A DNA stretch of 64,000 bases from Albula goreensis (taxonomy: Eukaryota > Chordata > Actinopteri > Albuliformes > Albulidae). This document shows, piece by piece, positions 1 to 13,697 of the stretch (its first letter is position 1; every line of letters begins with the position of its first letter). Under the pieces are notes generated by a model. It was not told where the DNA came from. It saw nothing but the letters and a program-made list of their open reading frames with translations, and did no database searches. A program made the position numbers and the translations under genes. The DNA lies in NCBI GenBank assembly GCA_022829145.1, contig CM040745.1:17366501-17430500 (forward strand), written 5' to 3'.

Positions 1-2410
1 GACAATTATATTTTTCAATAGTACAATTTTATTTCCAACCACTAATACATTTTTTTGTCAAAGAAGTACTTGGAAGGCCTGGAAATAGAGAAGGAGATCA
101 CATACCACAATGGTGCTCCAGGAGTAAATCACAAGGCTGAAATGAGATGTGTTTAAACTAAATACAGCTTGGTCTTGGTTTTCAAATAGTATTTAGTATG
201 CTATCAAGTTTGCTTGATTCAAGTGGCTGAAATAAAATGAATCAAGATACGAGATGGGTACATGAAGCGGTATTCTTCTCTCCTTAAGTATTGGCATCTT
301 TAAGCTACAGTAATTATGCATGTAGGCCTGTATACAAATATATGTGTCAAGAGGCATGCAATTGTTGACTGCTGCCAACCAGCAATGATTTTAACTTGTT
401 TGCAATAATTCAGCTTGATCAGCTCAATGGATTATGGACATATACACCTTTCTTTTCACATAATTGTGGAAAATATGAAAGAAATAAGAAATATTGACAA
501 TATGATACAATTGTCAATTGTTCATTTTTTCCATCATTTGTATATTAGGAGAAAAAGACTCAATGTGGAATGAAATCAATTTAATTTTCACACAGAATGC
601 TGAACTGTGAAAACACATTTTATCTGAGCACACTTGAAGAAGAGAGAGAGAGAGCAGTTTAAAGGAAGCTGTTTAGGAGACAGGCTATAGCAGGCAGTTT
701 AAGTTTGCTATGCTGCATGAGGCACCAAATAAAGAAAAAGCATATGAGACTCGTGCATTCTGAACTGTGTGATGATCTAAACAGCAGATTATATATGCAG
801 TTAAATGATATACATAATACATAGGATGCAGGTACCTCAGTAATTGTAAATTAATACTCAGCAGAAATAACTAAATGAAAATGTGTATCCAATTATAAGG
901 GAATTTAATGGCTTGAATCAACATAACCCATATCAGCAAATGATTTTATGTTGGGAAGCATAAACATTATTCTGTAAACTGGCTCTGTTAACTGTATAAA
1001 TTGGCTCTAAACTGACTTCAGAAGTTAATAAAGTTTTTAGCCCCTCAAACAGAGGGATGCTAGCTGGATTTTGAAAATAACTGTTTTTCCCCTCTCCATA
1101 AAATGACAAATTAACATGCTTTTATGTCTCTAAAGCAGACAAGCAAAAACATGTAAATTCTGTGCTGTAGTGACCTATGCGTGTCTGTTCTGATTAATGA
1201 ACAATTTTAAATGTTGATTGAAATGAATGCTATACCATGACAAAATGATTATTTCAATGATCAGTTGAGATATATTGCATTCATGTTGGTTTTGATGCAT
1301 TAAAGATAAACCAAAGTATGTTTTTTTAATATGCATCACATCGGTGAGCCAATCAAGATCTGCAAATCAAAATTATTTGTGCCCAAAATCAAATCAAAAT
1401 CAAAAGCAGTTATTTCTTGCTGCATCCCACTGAATGTTGATACCATATTGTATTCATTGACTGAGAAACCACACTGGCCATTTTTAACAATGGTGAAGAG
1501 GTCATGGGTCTTTAATAACATGCCGATTTCAGCTTAATATCGATAATTAAAATTCACAAGATCTAGAGGACACTTTTATTTTCCCTCTGAAGTGCTGATT
1601 TCGGCACTAGTGTCATTATGCATTTGCAGTCAGGGGATGAGCTGTGTCACCATGGCACTGCATGGTCTCGCTCCTCAGTTCAGTGGCTGGAGGGAAGGAG
1701 TCACTCCCAGCTGAGAATGTGTGCTACAGAGGGCAAACCCTGGGTCAGTCTGAGAATGATAATGATGAAAAAACTAAAGCATATGTGGATATGGGTAAAA
1801 ATTCTCATGTTAACAGAACAGATCAACCATTATCTAGAAAAATGTTCACAAATATATCCATTATTGCCAGTGTAATTGTTAAGACAGTATTATTGTCTTA
1901 GGATTCTGTTTTGTTCATTTTACCCTAATTTGTTACCCTTAATTCACTATTTGAAAAATATTCAGTGGTAGTGATAAGATGTGGAGTATGAGAAGAAATT
2001 AAATAAAAAAGTGATTTGCCCTTAGATCTTAATGAAACTTTCCACCCGATGGTTTTTTGAGGTCTAATTTAAGATTGAAATCTTTCAGTCCCAGATCACA
2101 AGTGTAAGTAAACCTGTATCTTAGTTCTGTTTTGGTTTTGCTTTCATTTTGTTTTACTTCCTTGTTTTCCCCTGTCTCATGTGCCATGTGCTTGTGTTTA
2201 CATTTCCCTCATGTCTCTGTTCTGCTCCCTTGTTACCGCTTGATCGTTTCATTGATTCATTGTTAGTGTCTGATTGTCTGATCTATTTCACCTGCCAGTC
2301 AGCTCACCTGTTCCCTGTTTCACCTTGTTAGCTGTTGCATTTATATCCCTTGTGTTTGTTTACTTGAAAAGGCATCTTTGATTGAATTTTGGTGAGAACA
2401 GGGGTCAGAG

Positions 2411-2494
2411 CTACGCTACGCTACGCTACGCTACGCTAGACTGACTGACTGACTGACTGACTGACTGACTGACTGACTGACTGACTGACTGACT
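2411..2494 (+). repeat. (CTACG)n then (GACT)n microsatellite
   Basis: Five-base units to about 2437, then four-base units to 2494. They form the tail of retroposon copy 1. Confidence 0.95.
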
Positions 2495-3015
2495 GTCTGG
2501 AGAGTTTGAAGTGGTCATGGCGGTGGTCTGGAGTACTCCTGCTGCATTGCCTCATGGGTCCAGGCCAGTGCTCTGGGTGCTTGCTTTATGGCACGGTGTC
2601 AGTGGTGGGTGTACTGGGAATACTGCTGCATACTGGCTAATTTCATGTCAGCAGGCATCTGCTGCACAGATGCTGTATGGGCTCACTGAGATCTACAGTA
2701 AGGGAATCTGCTGTTATCACTGGCACACCCAATGGGATGAGCTGTCCAGGTGATTAAGATTACTGCAGCTATAAGGGATTTTGTAGTATGATGATCAGCT
2801 TTTATTTCAGGCTCAGTTGCAAGGATGAGATGTCTTGCGTATTTAAAGATCAGTGCACCTGTTAGCAAACCCGGGCAACATTGTTTCAAAAGGGTACACA
2901 CCTGGACTCCGAGGGCAAGCTATGCCAGGGTTCTAATTGTGGTGTCTCTGTCACTTTGCATGCCCAAAGTGTACTCAACATTAGCCCTCTGCAGAAGGGT
3001 GCTGTAGTGTGCTCT
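2411..3015 (-). mobile_element. Retroposon-like repeat, copy 1
   Basis: From the GACT run up to 3015 this is nearly identical to 4589-5148, with only scattered substitutions and one small indel. Read on the minus strand the unit ends in short tandem repeats: AGTC units, then TAGCG units (plus-strand 2411-2494). A simple-repeat 3' tail is common in LINE-mobilised sequences. No RNA polymerase III box or reverse-transcriptase sequence was recognised, so the family is unknown. The true 5' end may extend past 3015. Confidence 0.7.
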
Positions 3016-4420
3016 CATTGCCTCTTTAGTCACAATGGTTGTGCCACCAGTGCTATAGCTACCTGCTGTGCCATGCAAAACCTGTTGCTTCTCATTCACA
3101 CCACATCTTACAGTCTATACTTTTGGCCTGGCAGGCTTACATATACAGCCCCTGGGGGACTTTTCAATGATCCTGCAGTAACAATGCCAGACAGAAATGT
3201 GTGACTTTGCAAGTTGATGATTCTTTGCTTGTGATTCTCAATATTTGCATTCCAGTGCTCACACCTATCTCCCTCCCAATCCCCTGGCCACCTCCCTTTC
3301 TCCAGCTGCTGTGTCAAATTCCGAGGCAGGTGATTCCATTAAGTAATAAACACTGGAGTTGTTTTCCTATGCTGAAAATAAAAGCACCTGCTCTTGGTCT
3401 ACACCACTCTGCTTCACTAATAGGGACCGTTTCTCCCAGTTGTGAGGCAGCATGTTCTGCCGATGCACAATTGTTTGGCTGCGTGTAAGATGACAACCAA
3501 AATAAACAATGACGGAAAAAAGGATAGAAGGGACAGAGAATGAGAACCAGAAATAATGACATAAAGTGAGTATATGGATGATCCATGCATACTGGGGAAT
3601 GTAAATTAGAATAATTGTTTCAAATTGGAATAAAATATTTTGTTTTTTTGGTATTGATTATACTTTTTTTCTTAGAATTTTGAGTTCACAACTATTGACC
3701 AAAGATCATATCTCTCTTGTAGCAGCAGCCAGATTTGTCAGTAATATTTCTGTAGTACTGCTCCCCAAGCACTTTACCAACAGTACAAAAAGAAAAAAAA
3801 AACATATTTTTGGCCTTATAGCTTATTAGTAGAGACATCAGAAGAGAGAATGACTCCAGCCTGGAATGAATAGCATCCCAGACAAGGTTCATTAAATGGA
3901 GAGTGGACAAAAAGGCCAAGATGTTGGAGAAGAATGGTCTTGAAGCCAGACCCCTGCCTGCTCTGGAGGCACTCAGAAAATTCTTGTAACCCTGCATGTT
4001 GTTACAGAAGAATTCAAGCTGCTTGTTGTTGCTGAAGAGGAGATGTTCTCTATTGCTTTCATGCAGTGCCCATCAAGACCGAATGTGTAAAAGCCTCAGC
4101 TGATGTGTTCTGGTCACTGTTTAATCTCTTCTGCTGTGTCAGAGGGGGCACAGTAATGAGCTGCAAAACTGAGCTCTGGTTTGAGGTAGAATCCTTGTAT
4201 GCTATATCTTTCTTTAAAAAAGATCAGTTGAAAGAATTTGAACTGCTGAATAGACACAGAGCATCCAAGGGACCTACTGGAGCATCAGTGCTTTCTTTCA
4301 TGATTGCACTTAGAGGAAAATTTCTGGACAGCTGATCTGTGTGTTATGTCCCAAGATCATTAAAAATAATGATGTAAATGCCTTCATTGACCCTGAGCTG
4401 AACTAAATGCTCCACTCTGC

Positions 4421-4421
<1 letters not shown>

Positions 4422-4511
<90 letters not shown>
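4422..4511 (+). repeat. (TG)n microsatellite, 90 bp
   Basis: Uninterrupted TG run about 60 bp upstream of the retroposon copy 2 target site. Confidence 0.98.
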
Positions 4512-4512
<1 letters not shown>

Positions 4513-4570
4513 TTTTTATGGAATAGTTATGAAACACATTTAGTGGGATTTGCATACTTTGACCACATGC

Positions 4571-4588
4571 CTATAGGTTACAAGGAAT
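4571..4588 (+). repeat. Left target-site duplication of retroposon copy 2
   Basis: The 18 bases ctataggttacaaggaat recur exactly at 5147-5164 on the other side of the inserted unit. Confidence 0.8.
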
Positions 4589-5146
4589 GCTATGCTATGC
4601 TATGCTAGACTGACTGACTGACTGTCTGGAGAGTTTGAAGTGGTCATGGAGGTGGTCTGGAGTACTCCTGCTGCATTGCCTCATGGGTCCAGGCCAGTGC
4701 TCTGGGTGCTTGCTTTATGGCACGGTGTCAGTGGTGGGTGTACTGGGAATCTGCAGCGCTGCATACTGGCTAATTTCATGTCAGCAGGCATCTGCTGCAC
4801 AGATGCTGTATGGGCTCACTGAGATCTACAGTAAGGGAATCTGCTGTTATCACTGGCACACCCAATGGGATGAGCTGTCCAGGTGATTAAGATTACTGCA
4901 GCTATAAGGGGTTTTGTAGTATGATGATCAGCTTTTATTTCAGGCTCAGTTGCAAGGATGAGATGTCTTGCGTATTTAAAGATCAGTGCACCTGTTAGCA
5001 AACCCGGGCAACATTGTTTCAAAAGGGTACACACCTGGACTCCGAGGGCAAGCTATGCCAGGGCTCTAATTGTGGTGTCTCTGTCACTTTGCACGCCCAA
5101 AGTGTACTCAACATTAGCCCTCTGCAGAAGGGTGCTGTACTGTGCT
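4589..5146 (-). mobile_element. Retroposon-like repeat, copy 2, with target-site duplication
   Basis: A 558-bp insert with the same body as copy 1. Its minus-strand tail is AGTC units followed by TAGCA units. It is flanked by an exact 18-bp direct repeat, 4571-4588 and 5147-5164, which is what retroposition leaves. A further 14-bp partial copy (5165-5178) follows the right repeat. Compared with copy 1 it may be 5'-truncated. The family is not recognised. Confidence 0.8.
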
Positions 5147-5178
5147 CTATAGGTTACAAGGAATAGGTTACAAGGAAT
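5147..5178 (+). repeat. Right target-site duplication plus partial extra copy
   Basis: Exact 18-bp match to 4571-4588, then a second aggttacaaggaat at 5165-5178. The extra copy could pre-date the insertion or come from slippage. Confidence 0.75.
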
Positions 5179-6796
5179 CTCTTTCACAGCTATTTTAATC
5201 TTATTTTGTTTATATTCAGCAATTTTAAATGTATATTATTATTCATCTCATAGACAAGGCAATTTACACATCAAAATATTTGTACAATGGTACAATGCAT
5301 TTAAAATATGCTTTGACATTTCCAAGGCAGCCAGTAAAACATCACAACAATCACACAATGTGACATCTGAAACTGATGTTAGTGTGCTATGGACTTGTAT
5401 TACGATTAGTCCAATGTGTAATGCATGTTTACTAGAACAAAAACGTGCAATGTATCCTCATGGTACATGATACATGTCCTACCAATTTCTGACCCATTGT
5501 AGCCTTGTAAAAATAGCTATATGTGCATCTTATCAAAAATTTTGCTTCACATGGGAATATATTTTTCCTTTCAACAGTTTACATCAATGAAAAATTGGAT
5601 TGCCATAACATTTAGTACATTAAATGTGTACTCTGAGTGGGATAGCATCCTGGAATGAAAAGTGACACACAGACAATGTCAATGAAAGTAAATGCACTAC
5701 AGCTGGCAATTTGAATGTAAAATGCATTTATGCCATTTATGTGTAATGAAATGAATTTCAGCCTAATTAGATTAAGAACTGTAGGGACTTGCCGAATCAC
5801 AAATATACATATTTAGTGATATTCACATTTTTGCCACCAAATATTTCACTCTTGCAACTATCAGATTTCCATTCTTGCTCACATTAAAACAGCATTCATC
5901 AGACAGTGAGTATCTGTGCTGTGACACAATCCTGAAGGAATGCCCTCCAAAGGCTGTTTAAATGTCAGATGTAATTACCCGTTTGTCGTGTTCCACAGGC
6001 TTTGGTTCCAGTCTGGACTTCCTCTGGTGTGTTATAAATATTTTCACAGCAATGTTAAAACCTTTGCAAATCTGGGGCAAGTGCTTTTCTGCATACCATT
6101 GGAAAACACAGGCTTTAATAATATAAATTCTATTAGGACAGCTTTCTTAAGTCTAGAGTGCATAGTGACTATTAGGTCTTTAATTCCTGGTGTGGGGGAG
6201 GGGCATTTTCTCATTCTTGACTGATGTGCAGACAGAACAGCTATCTCTGACACTCTAAATCATCCCAATATGGTAAATTAATAGCAAATGGCTGACAGCA
6301 CATTCTGGGATTGTGGCATTGAACATTGTGCATTCAAATAAAATTGGTTTTCATGGCAAGCTTAGGGGATGATATTGCTGACTAATGCCTGAACCCTCCT
6401 GTGTGAATATTAATATTTAATTCTTCTTTTAAGAAAAAAAATCTTCTTCTTTCTTTGAAAAAAAAACATAATCTTTCTTTTCAAATTAGTTTCAGTGAGT
6501 AACTGTGGTTAGATAAGGGAGGCTGAGAAAATTGAAGCAGAGGCGTTGTTCTAAGCAGAGCCTGTGTGCACTTTCCTGGGGGTGAAATGCCAAGTGAAGT
6601 GCTGAGTCACCGGAAAGGGAAGTGGCTCTGGATAGGATTAGGGAGCACTCCAGACGGGCTGCGCCGCTGCTGTGGCTTCCTGTTCCAGACCACACTACAT
6701 GTGCATTTTTTACCTTTCCAACTGAAGAAGGCCTGTTTTTCTGTTTCAGAACGTTTTACTTCATTAATTTTCTTATAATAATAATAGTACATGTAT

Positions 6797-6842
6797 TTTT
6801 TTATTTTTATTTTTATTTTTATTTGTATTATTATTATTTATT
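6797..6842 (+). repeat. T-rich (TTTTTA)n low-complexity run
   Basis: Imperfect TTTTTA and ATT units. Confidence 0.85.
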
Positions 6843-8985
6843 TTAGTAGTTGTATTAGTATTAAGGTTGAATTTCATTTGGGGTATAAAATGTAACCACC
6901 CCAGCCAATTAAATCCTCCATCATAAATCTGAGGTTACCAATCAGAGAGCACACAGTATATAAGAACAATACATATTTTCTTATATGCTTTAAAGTCTGG
7001 AATTAAGACTATTAAAACAATATGTATGTGATTGAATAAGTTAATGATCTAGAGCAGCCTCCCTTATATAACCACAGTTACTATGGTCTGTTCTCTTCTG
7101 GTCTCAGCCTGCATGCAATCACAATGAACACATGCAGCGAGGTGATGAGGTAAAGTCTTGCAGCTATTTCTTGTTTCAGTACCTGGACAGCTCCTCTTAG
7201 AAGAGCTTCATTTCAGAACTTGGATAGCTCCCTTCAGCAACATTCCAAACTGTAAAACCCCTGTGTGGCTGTCTGATTTTAACTACATACCATACAAATA
7301 ATACAGAGGAACTGTAGACTATCTTCCAACAATCCACATGTCCAGTTTCATAGCCTCTACTGAACACATACGAGTGAGGTGAAATAAAATGAAGAAATAT
7401 GCACCTTCTGTCACCTTTGAACTCAGTTTGGTCAGAAGAAAAAAGTGTTGATGACAAGGTCAGAACTTTCACATTCACACCATATTCACTCAGAGCCATT
7501 TTCACTCTATTTTAACATCCAGTCAGGTCCTTGAAAGTGGTCACTACAGACAGGTCATGGTTTAAATATAGCTGCCCCCCATCAGCCCCTGTAGGGTCAG
7601 ACATCACTCTCTCACATGTTTATGTTCAAGGTCACATTTACATCTATGTGACGTAGAATGGCATCTGATGTCCTATCCTATCCAACACAAAAAATCAGTA
7701 CTCCTTATTGGGAATATCATCAACACTTGGCAGGTCTGTAGGGTAGCTAGTTCAGCCTCCCAGCATTCAATATTTATTTCATTGATGCATGGTAGTAACA
7801 CCATAACTTGTACACTGCAAAAATAAAAAAAGAACATTAAATGAAAGAGACAGACTAAACGATGTTAATAGATTAATATGACAACCATGTGTTTTGTTTT
7901 TTTCTTTTTTTCCAGAAATGAACTCTTTTCCCCGGCTGTTTCACTGTTGACTCATTACCAGTTTCACTGTCATTGTGAATTCTCTGTGATGTAGGTCACA
8001 TGAAGGTCTTTAAAACTCATCATCATTTTCATTCAGTCATATGCAATACATTTTTTGTTTGTTTATTGTTTTGTATCTTATGCAAAAACAGAACAGAGAA
8101 TGCATAACAACAGCAGGTGCCTTTTTCATACCCAGTAGAAACCTCTTTTCCTGCCAGAGTAGAGAAAAGGACGGGAATTCACTTTATGCACTTTGAAATG
8201 ACACTTTTGCAAGAGAACATAATATAATTACATTTCTACATTGCTCATTTTCTAAAAATGTTTTCATTCTATAATACTGTTAATTTTCAACTGCAGAGTG
8301 CAATAAATGAAATAAGATTCAAAGGTAGAAAAATAAATCATTTAGTAGATGCAACTAAACTCATTGATTCTCTGCAAGTGTTCTTTTTCTAAAGTGTAAC
8401 TCACTTGAACGGTTACTCACTACAGGCCTCACAATGAAAGAGTTTATGAATGACATGCCATTTGATAGAAAAACTTGATCAAGAATGGTTTGGGACACTT
8501 GTCTCAGATCCATGGCAAGGTTCATAGTGTTTATGGTGAAGTTGAGGAACACAGTCCAGTGCCAGTAGTCGACAGCACCGCTCAAAGGACAGTACTGGCA
8601 AATCAAAATAGAGAGTAGAATGCTGAAAAATGCGCTGATATTATTTAGCTCCTTAATTGAGGAGAAATAGTAATACAAAACACATTTAACACTCTCAATT
8701 TTCAGGTGCAGAAATTATCTGAATTTATGTAATTCATGTAATTCAGAAATGAATGAGATTATCTGAAATGGTTATCAGATAATTGCACTATTTTCTGAAA
8801 TTTAATAAATTTCAAAATTAATATGATCAAATGTTCAAATAACAAATGTTTCCTGAAATCATTCTTTAACGTTTTTTTACTCTTAGACAAATAAGTAATG
8901 GGTATTTTTTAAAAGAACACAGTGTTATTGGTTGATAACCAGCTCCTTGCAGAGGCCAACAGCAAGATGGTGTGGAAGAAAGTGT

Positions 8986-8990
<5 letters not shown>

Positions 8991-9079
<89 letters not shown>

Positions 9080-9080
9080 G
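8991..9080 (+). repeat. (TG)n(TA)n compound microsatellite
   Basis: TG to 9063, then TA to 9080. Confidence 0.98.
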
Positions 9081-9677
9081 AAAAATTACAATGCCAATAT
9101 CAAAACAGGAAAAGCCTATTTTGCTGGGTACATGTTTTGGAGTGTTTGTCAGAGCTGAGCAGAACAGCATGCTGGGCATGAGGGAAAGGGCGATGCATGC
9201 TCTGGGCCCCTTGTGTCCCTCTACCCTCTCCTCCTGCTTTTATCACCATCAATCCCTTGTTTCTCTTTTGGTCTCACTCTCTTTTCCTGGAGTTTAGGGG
9301 AAAAAAAGGTCTGAAAGTGAATGCAATTCTTTTTGATGTAGGACTCATTCAGGAAGCCTGTGAAAGGTTAATTGACTGCATAATCAGCTTAGCACAAGTG
9401 AACTGGAACGGAGACTCTGGGGGGTGTTGGAGGTTGGTTGGTGGAAGTGGGGGTGTTGGTAATGCAGGCAGTAGCAATTTTATATTTGCTATTCCACAGG
9501 GTAAGGCATAGAAGGAATGGGGGCTGGCAGTGGGGTGGGGGAGGGTGATGCTGCGAAAAGGTCACCCGCAGGTCCCAGTCACCGAGTTCGCAGCTGAAAA
9601 AAAAAGGCCAAACTGTCACTGGTGATGTATTCAGAGCAGGCCCTAAGGCATGCTGGGAGAGGAGGTGAAATGTGATC

Positions 9678-9681
<4 letters not shown>

Positions 9682-9721
<40 letters not shown>
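9682..9721 (+). repeat. (GA)n microsatellite
   Basis: Pure run of about 20 units. Confidence 0.98.
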
Positions 9722-9726
<5 letters not shown>

Positions 9727-9795
9727 GACACAGATGTGGTTGGAGCCGGGGCTTGAGACTGCCTGCTTATGAAGCTGTCCATCTCCCACTGTAGT

Positions 9796-9900
9796 GCATT
9801 ACATTACATTGCATTACATTGCATTGCAGTATGTGTCTAATGGACACTTATCCAGACTTGCATTTCCACATCCCAGTGTACACATTGTGCACCAAGAACT
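9796..9900 (+). repeat. CATTA-repeat plus SINE-like tail (tentative)
   Basis: Five-base CATTA/CATTG units are followed by gtctaatggacacttatcca. This recalls the (ATTAC)n-GCAGACGCTTTTATCCA-type 3' end of abundant fish SINEs. Only the tail is recognisable and it is diverged. Confidence 0.4.
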
Positions 9901-12663
9901 ACAGAGATAACATTCAGTGATTTGTTCAATGGTACAGTGAAGTATTTCCACCCAAGAGTTTAAAAGTGAGAGTGTGAAAATTATAGCTGCCAGTATACTA
10001 CACTCTGCTCAAAGAGAAACATGGTACATAAAGTCATAGACCTACACAGATCTGCACTAAAAAAGCTGGTTGAAAACACAAAAACTGATTGACGGGATTT
10101 TAATTCAAATTAAAATCAAGCAAAATAATCGTATACACGGGTATATAGAATTTGTATAAATACATAAATAATATGTCTATGTGTGTATGACACACATTTT
10201 AAAGATGAATTTGAATAAGGGTGGAATGACAAGAGCCATGTCGGTCTTTTGAGTACAAAGAGGAAATGGCTTCTGTGTGGTTTTCCCTCCAAGTTTAACA
10301 TTGCTTTGTATCTAATAAAAGATTCAAGTGAGGCCTGTATCCCTTTGGAGTAGAACTTATTACTTCAGCTCTTTGATCTCCGTGGTGACGATGGAAATTA
10401 TGAACCTCCTAAATAATTGAGACAGCTCAGAACAAAGTCAATAAAGCAGTCCAAAGACATGTCCTTTACTGAGAAACTTTTCATAATGCAGTGATATATG
10501 CACTGAATGAATGTTGTAGGCTGAGTTGGCCTGAATATCTGAAGGTACATCTTAACATACGCTGGGTAACACAGGCCCATGACATTGGCAATCTGCCAGG
10601 ATAATTATATTGTAAGCACTATGCAACTAATGTACTATATAATTACATCTTGTTACGGTATTTTATTTGGATCACAATTTATGGTTCATATAATTGTGTT
10701 TTCTTTATAATTTTGGTCCTAGCCCTAATCCAAAAGACAACCTCGTCTCTTTTTGTGAACTCTGCACCTCAAGTAATCATATAAACCTTCCAATTTCATC
10801 TATACGAAAATGTTTTACCTAAATTTAAATTTGTGATTGTTCCAGCCATTCAAAAAATATATACAAAAGCATGTTTTATGCTTTAAAGTATGCATATGTC
10901 TTGACTCTTGGCTAAGCTAACTGCAGGCACCTGACAAACCAGAGGTGTGCAAATACATAAGGACAGTTCGCCCATCTGAAATCTTCCCCAACATGATGAC
11001 ACTGCTGTTAATTAAGCAGTGCCCTGATGTGCTGCTGGTCACAGCCAAAATCAGTATAAAATCAAAATGAATCCACAAACGAACACCTGGCATTGATAGC
11101 GTTAGTCTCTTGACAGTCTACATGTTTCATGCTGAGAACGATTATCTATAGCCTGAATTGAAGTTTCAGTAAGATCTACCCTCACCATCAGTGAAATAAG
11201 TAACTGATATTAAATTGTGCATGTTTGTGGTTGCATGCATGCTGTCATTGGCGTAAAATGATCAATGTTTCTTTGTCTTTGAAAACTAAAAATTTTTTTT
11301 CTTATCGATGGTGAGTACAATCCCCTGCTAACCATCATCATTTTCACTTTTTTCACTCCATAAAAAGTTCTTTACTGTGTTCAGTATTGATACGTACACA
11401 TTCTTAGGAATCCTTTTATATTAAACACATTAAGTTGGTGGTAACTGGTATATGACATGCATTTTACATATTTCATACATTTTATTTATTTCAAAGATGT
11501 TGTGGTCGAGGATCTGTTTTAGTGAATAATATGCCCAAAAACATGGAAATAACAAGATTTATGTCCACAGTCTATGTGCAGATAGGTGTTTTTGATACAT
11601 TTAACTTTTTTGGTGACATTTACTTTTTCACTGAGAGCAGCACTGTCCCTCTTTAGCTATTAGTGAACTCAGGCTCATAATTCATCTGAAATCTGAAGCT
11701 TTTGCATTGTGGGAGTTTACTTGATTTGTAGAACTATATAAAAACTTGTTCAGTTTGCAATTGGATCAAGTTCTTCCTATTCATTGCCCTTGAGATATTG
11801 TTTCCCATTCCTCAAAGTCAGAGACAGGGCTGTTTTGCACAGCCTGCAGTAAACTCCAAGTCAGTTTAAATTGTTCAGTATGTCTCTGCTGAAAATATGT
11901 ACAGTGTAGAAATCCATCGCACACTCATTCTAAGGTCAATATCATATTGATTACTTGAAGATTCTGCTTTGATGTGATGTTATTGATTAGGTACTGAGGT
12001 TGATCTGAATTGTGGGAAAGACGTCCATGTCTTATTTAAGACTGAGTGAATAAGAGCAGTTAGAGATTTCAAATCATCAAAACTGTGATTCAGCCTTAAC
12101 ATTTCTTCGTAGAACTACCTTGCTGACAAAGAGCTAATTTAGTAACCTTGAGATAAGGATACATAAGGTATAGCAATGTGGAGTATTTATAAATAAACCA
12201 AGCCTGTATCTTTTTAATCACATATTTTCTATGCCAGAACAAAAGGTTTTATGGCTGTTTAAAATGTGACTGTGACAGTGTGATGAATGCCACATTATTT
12301 GTTGATCCATTTATTTATTTATTCATACATTTATTTTTGTAAACAATACTATTGACTGCAACTTTGCTTAAAATCCCACAAAACAGATGTGTTCCAGATG
12401 TTTGTGGAAAAGCAGAATTTATCACTAGACATCTCATTCAAGTAAATAACTGAGTATTGAATGTTTTGAAATGAATTAGAAATCATTTTTATACATTGCT
12501 TTAGTTCAATGTTAATGTTCCATCATGCATAATTTTATTAATTGTTCTTAATTATCTAGATCACCTGTCAAGGTACTATAAATGAAAATCTATGGAGCTA
12601 AACCTGGCACTGCTAGCTTAGGTGTGTCAAATGACATATTGTTCACTGTCCCTGATAAACATA

Positions 12664-12736
12664 TGAATGAATGAATGAATGAATGAATGAATGAATGAAT
12701 GAATGAATGAATGAATGAATGAATGAATGAATGAAT
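12664..12736 (+). repeat. (TGAA)n microsatellite
   Basis: About 18 uninterrupted tetranucleotide units. Confidence 0.98.
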
Positions 12737-12841
12737 ATTAACTGGGTTATTTTTGTACCACTGTCTCATTGTGACTATACGAATCTATGCAAATTCAATT
12801 TGAGAAACAATTTTCTATATACACTCTTTAAGGTACAGGTA

Positions 12842-13316
12842 CAGGTTGGGTATCCCTAATCTCTAAATCCGAAATGCTCCAAAATTCGAAACTTTTTGCG
12901 CACCGACATGACACCAGAAGTGGAAAATTCCACACCTGACCTATGTGACTTATGACCATCCATACATATGACCGAAAAATTTTTAAATTTAAAAAAAAAA
13001 TAAAAAAAATATGTTAATACAAAGATTATGCTTAGCTGTACGTCTGCCAGTATTAATGACTTTGTGCATACAATAGTGACCGTCAGACGATATCCCAGCA
13101 TTTTGTGCATCTTCTACATGTTAGATGTGTACTTCTACATGCCATGCTAAAATACGTCAGACTTATGTCCATTTTGAGATACAACTGGTCAATCAGAACG
13201 GAACTCAGATGTGTGTCAGGGAATGGCTGTATATGCAAATATTCCAAAATCCGAAAAAATCCAAAATCTGAAACATTTCTTATCCCAGTCATTTCAGATA
13301 AGGGATACACAATCTG
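12842..13316. mobile_element. Tigger/pogo-type miniature DNA transposon
   Basis: 475 bp with inverted ends: left caggttgggtatccctaatc; right end, reverse-complemented, cagattgtgtatcccttatc. TA dinucleotides flank both sides (12840-12841 and 13317-13318), as expected for the Tc1/mariner superfamily. Both sub-terminal parts carry repeated AAAATCCGAAA-type motifs and match, from memory, the ends of vertebrate Tigger7-like elements. No transposase reading frame remains, so it is non-autonomous. Confidence 0.75.
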
Positions 13317-13697
13317 TACCAGTTTAGTACAGTTATGATGAGTGGACTATTCAGACACAAAGGCAGGATGTAGTATGGACAATTGCAGGGTTCATTCAAC
13401 TTTTTCTTTAATGCTGTTCAATGTCCCTCAACTCCAGCAGGTCTTCCAGCACTTGCTGTACCACTTGGACTAACATAAATAGGGAGTTGAGCAAACTGAT
13501 ACATCTAGACAATGATTATTTCATAAAAGGTGAATCAGGAACACCAAGCTGGAGTGGAATCCTGAAGGCTCAAAGATCCTTCATGGACAGACATGAAGAG
13601 GAAGGACAATGAGGGAAACTAGGAATGGCCTGATCACAGTTAGCCTTTAATAAACTGTTTCAGCTATGCTAACCTCAGTTAATGTTTCAGTTTTTAA

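Noticed and set aside
8361..8678. 105-codon minus-strand frame with hydrophobic stretches, considered as a receptor fragment
   Set aside because: No conserved receptor motif could be placed. The hydrophobicity fits AT-rich chance frames.
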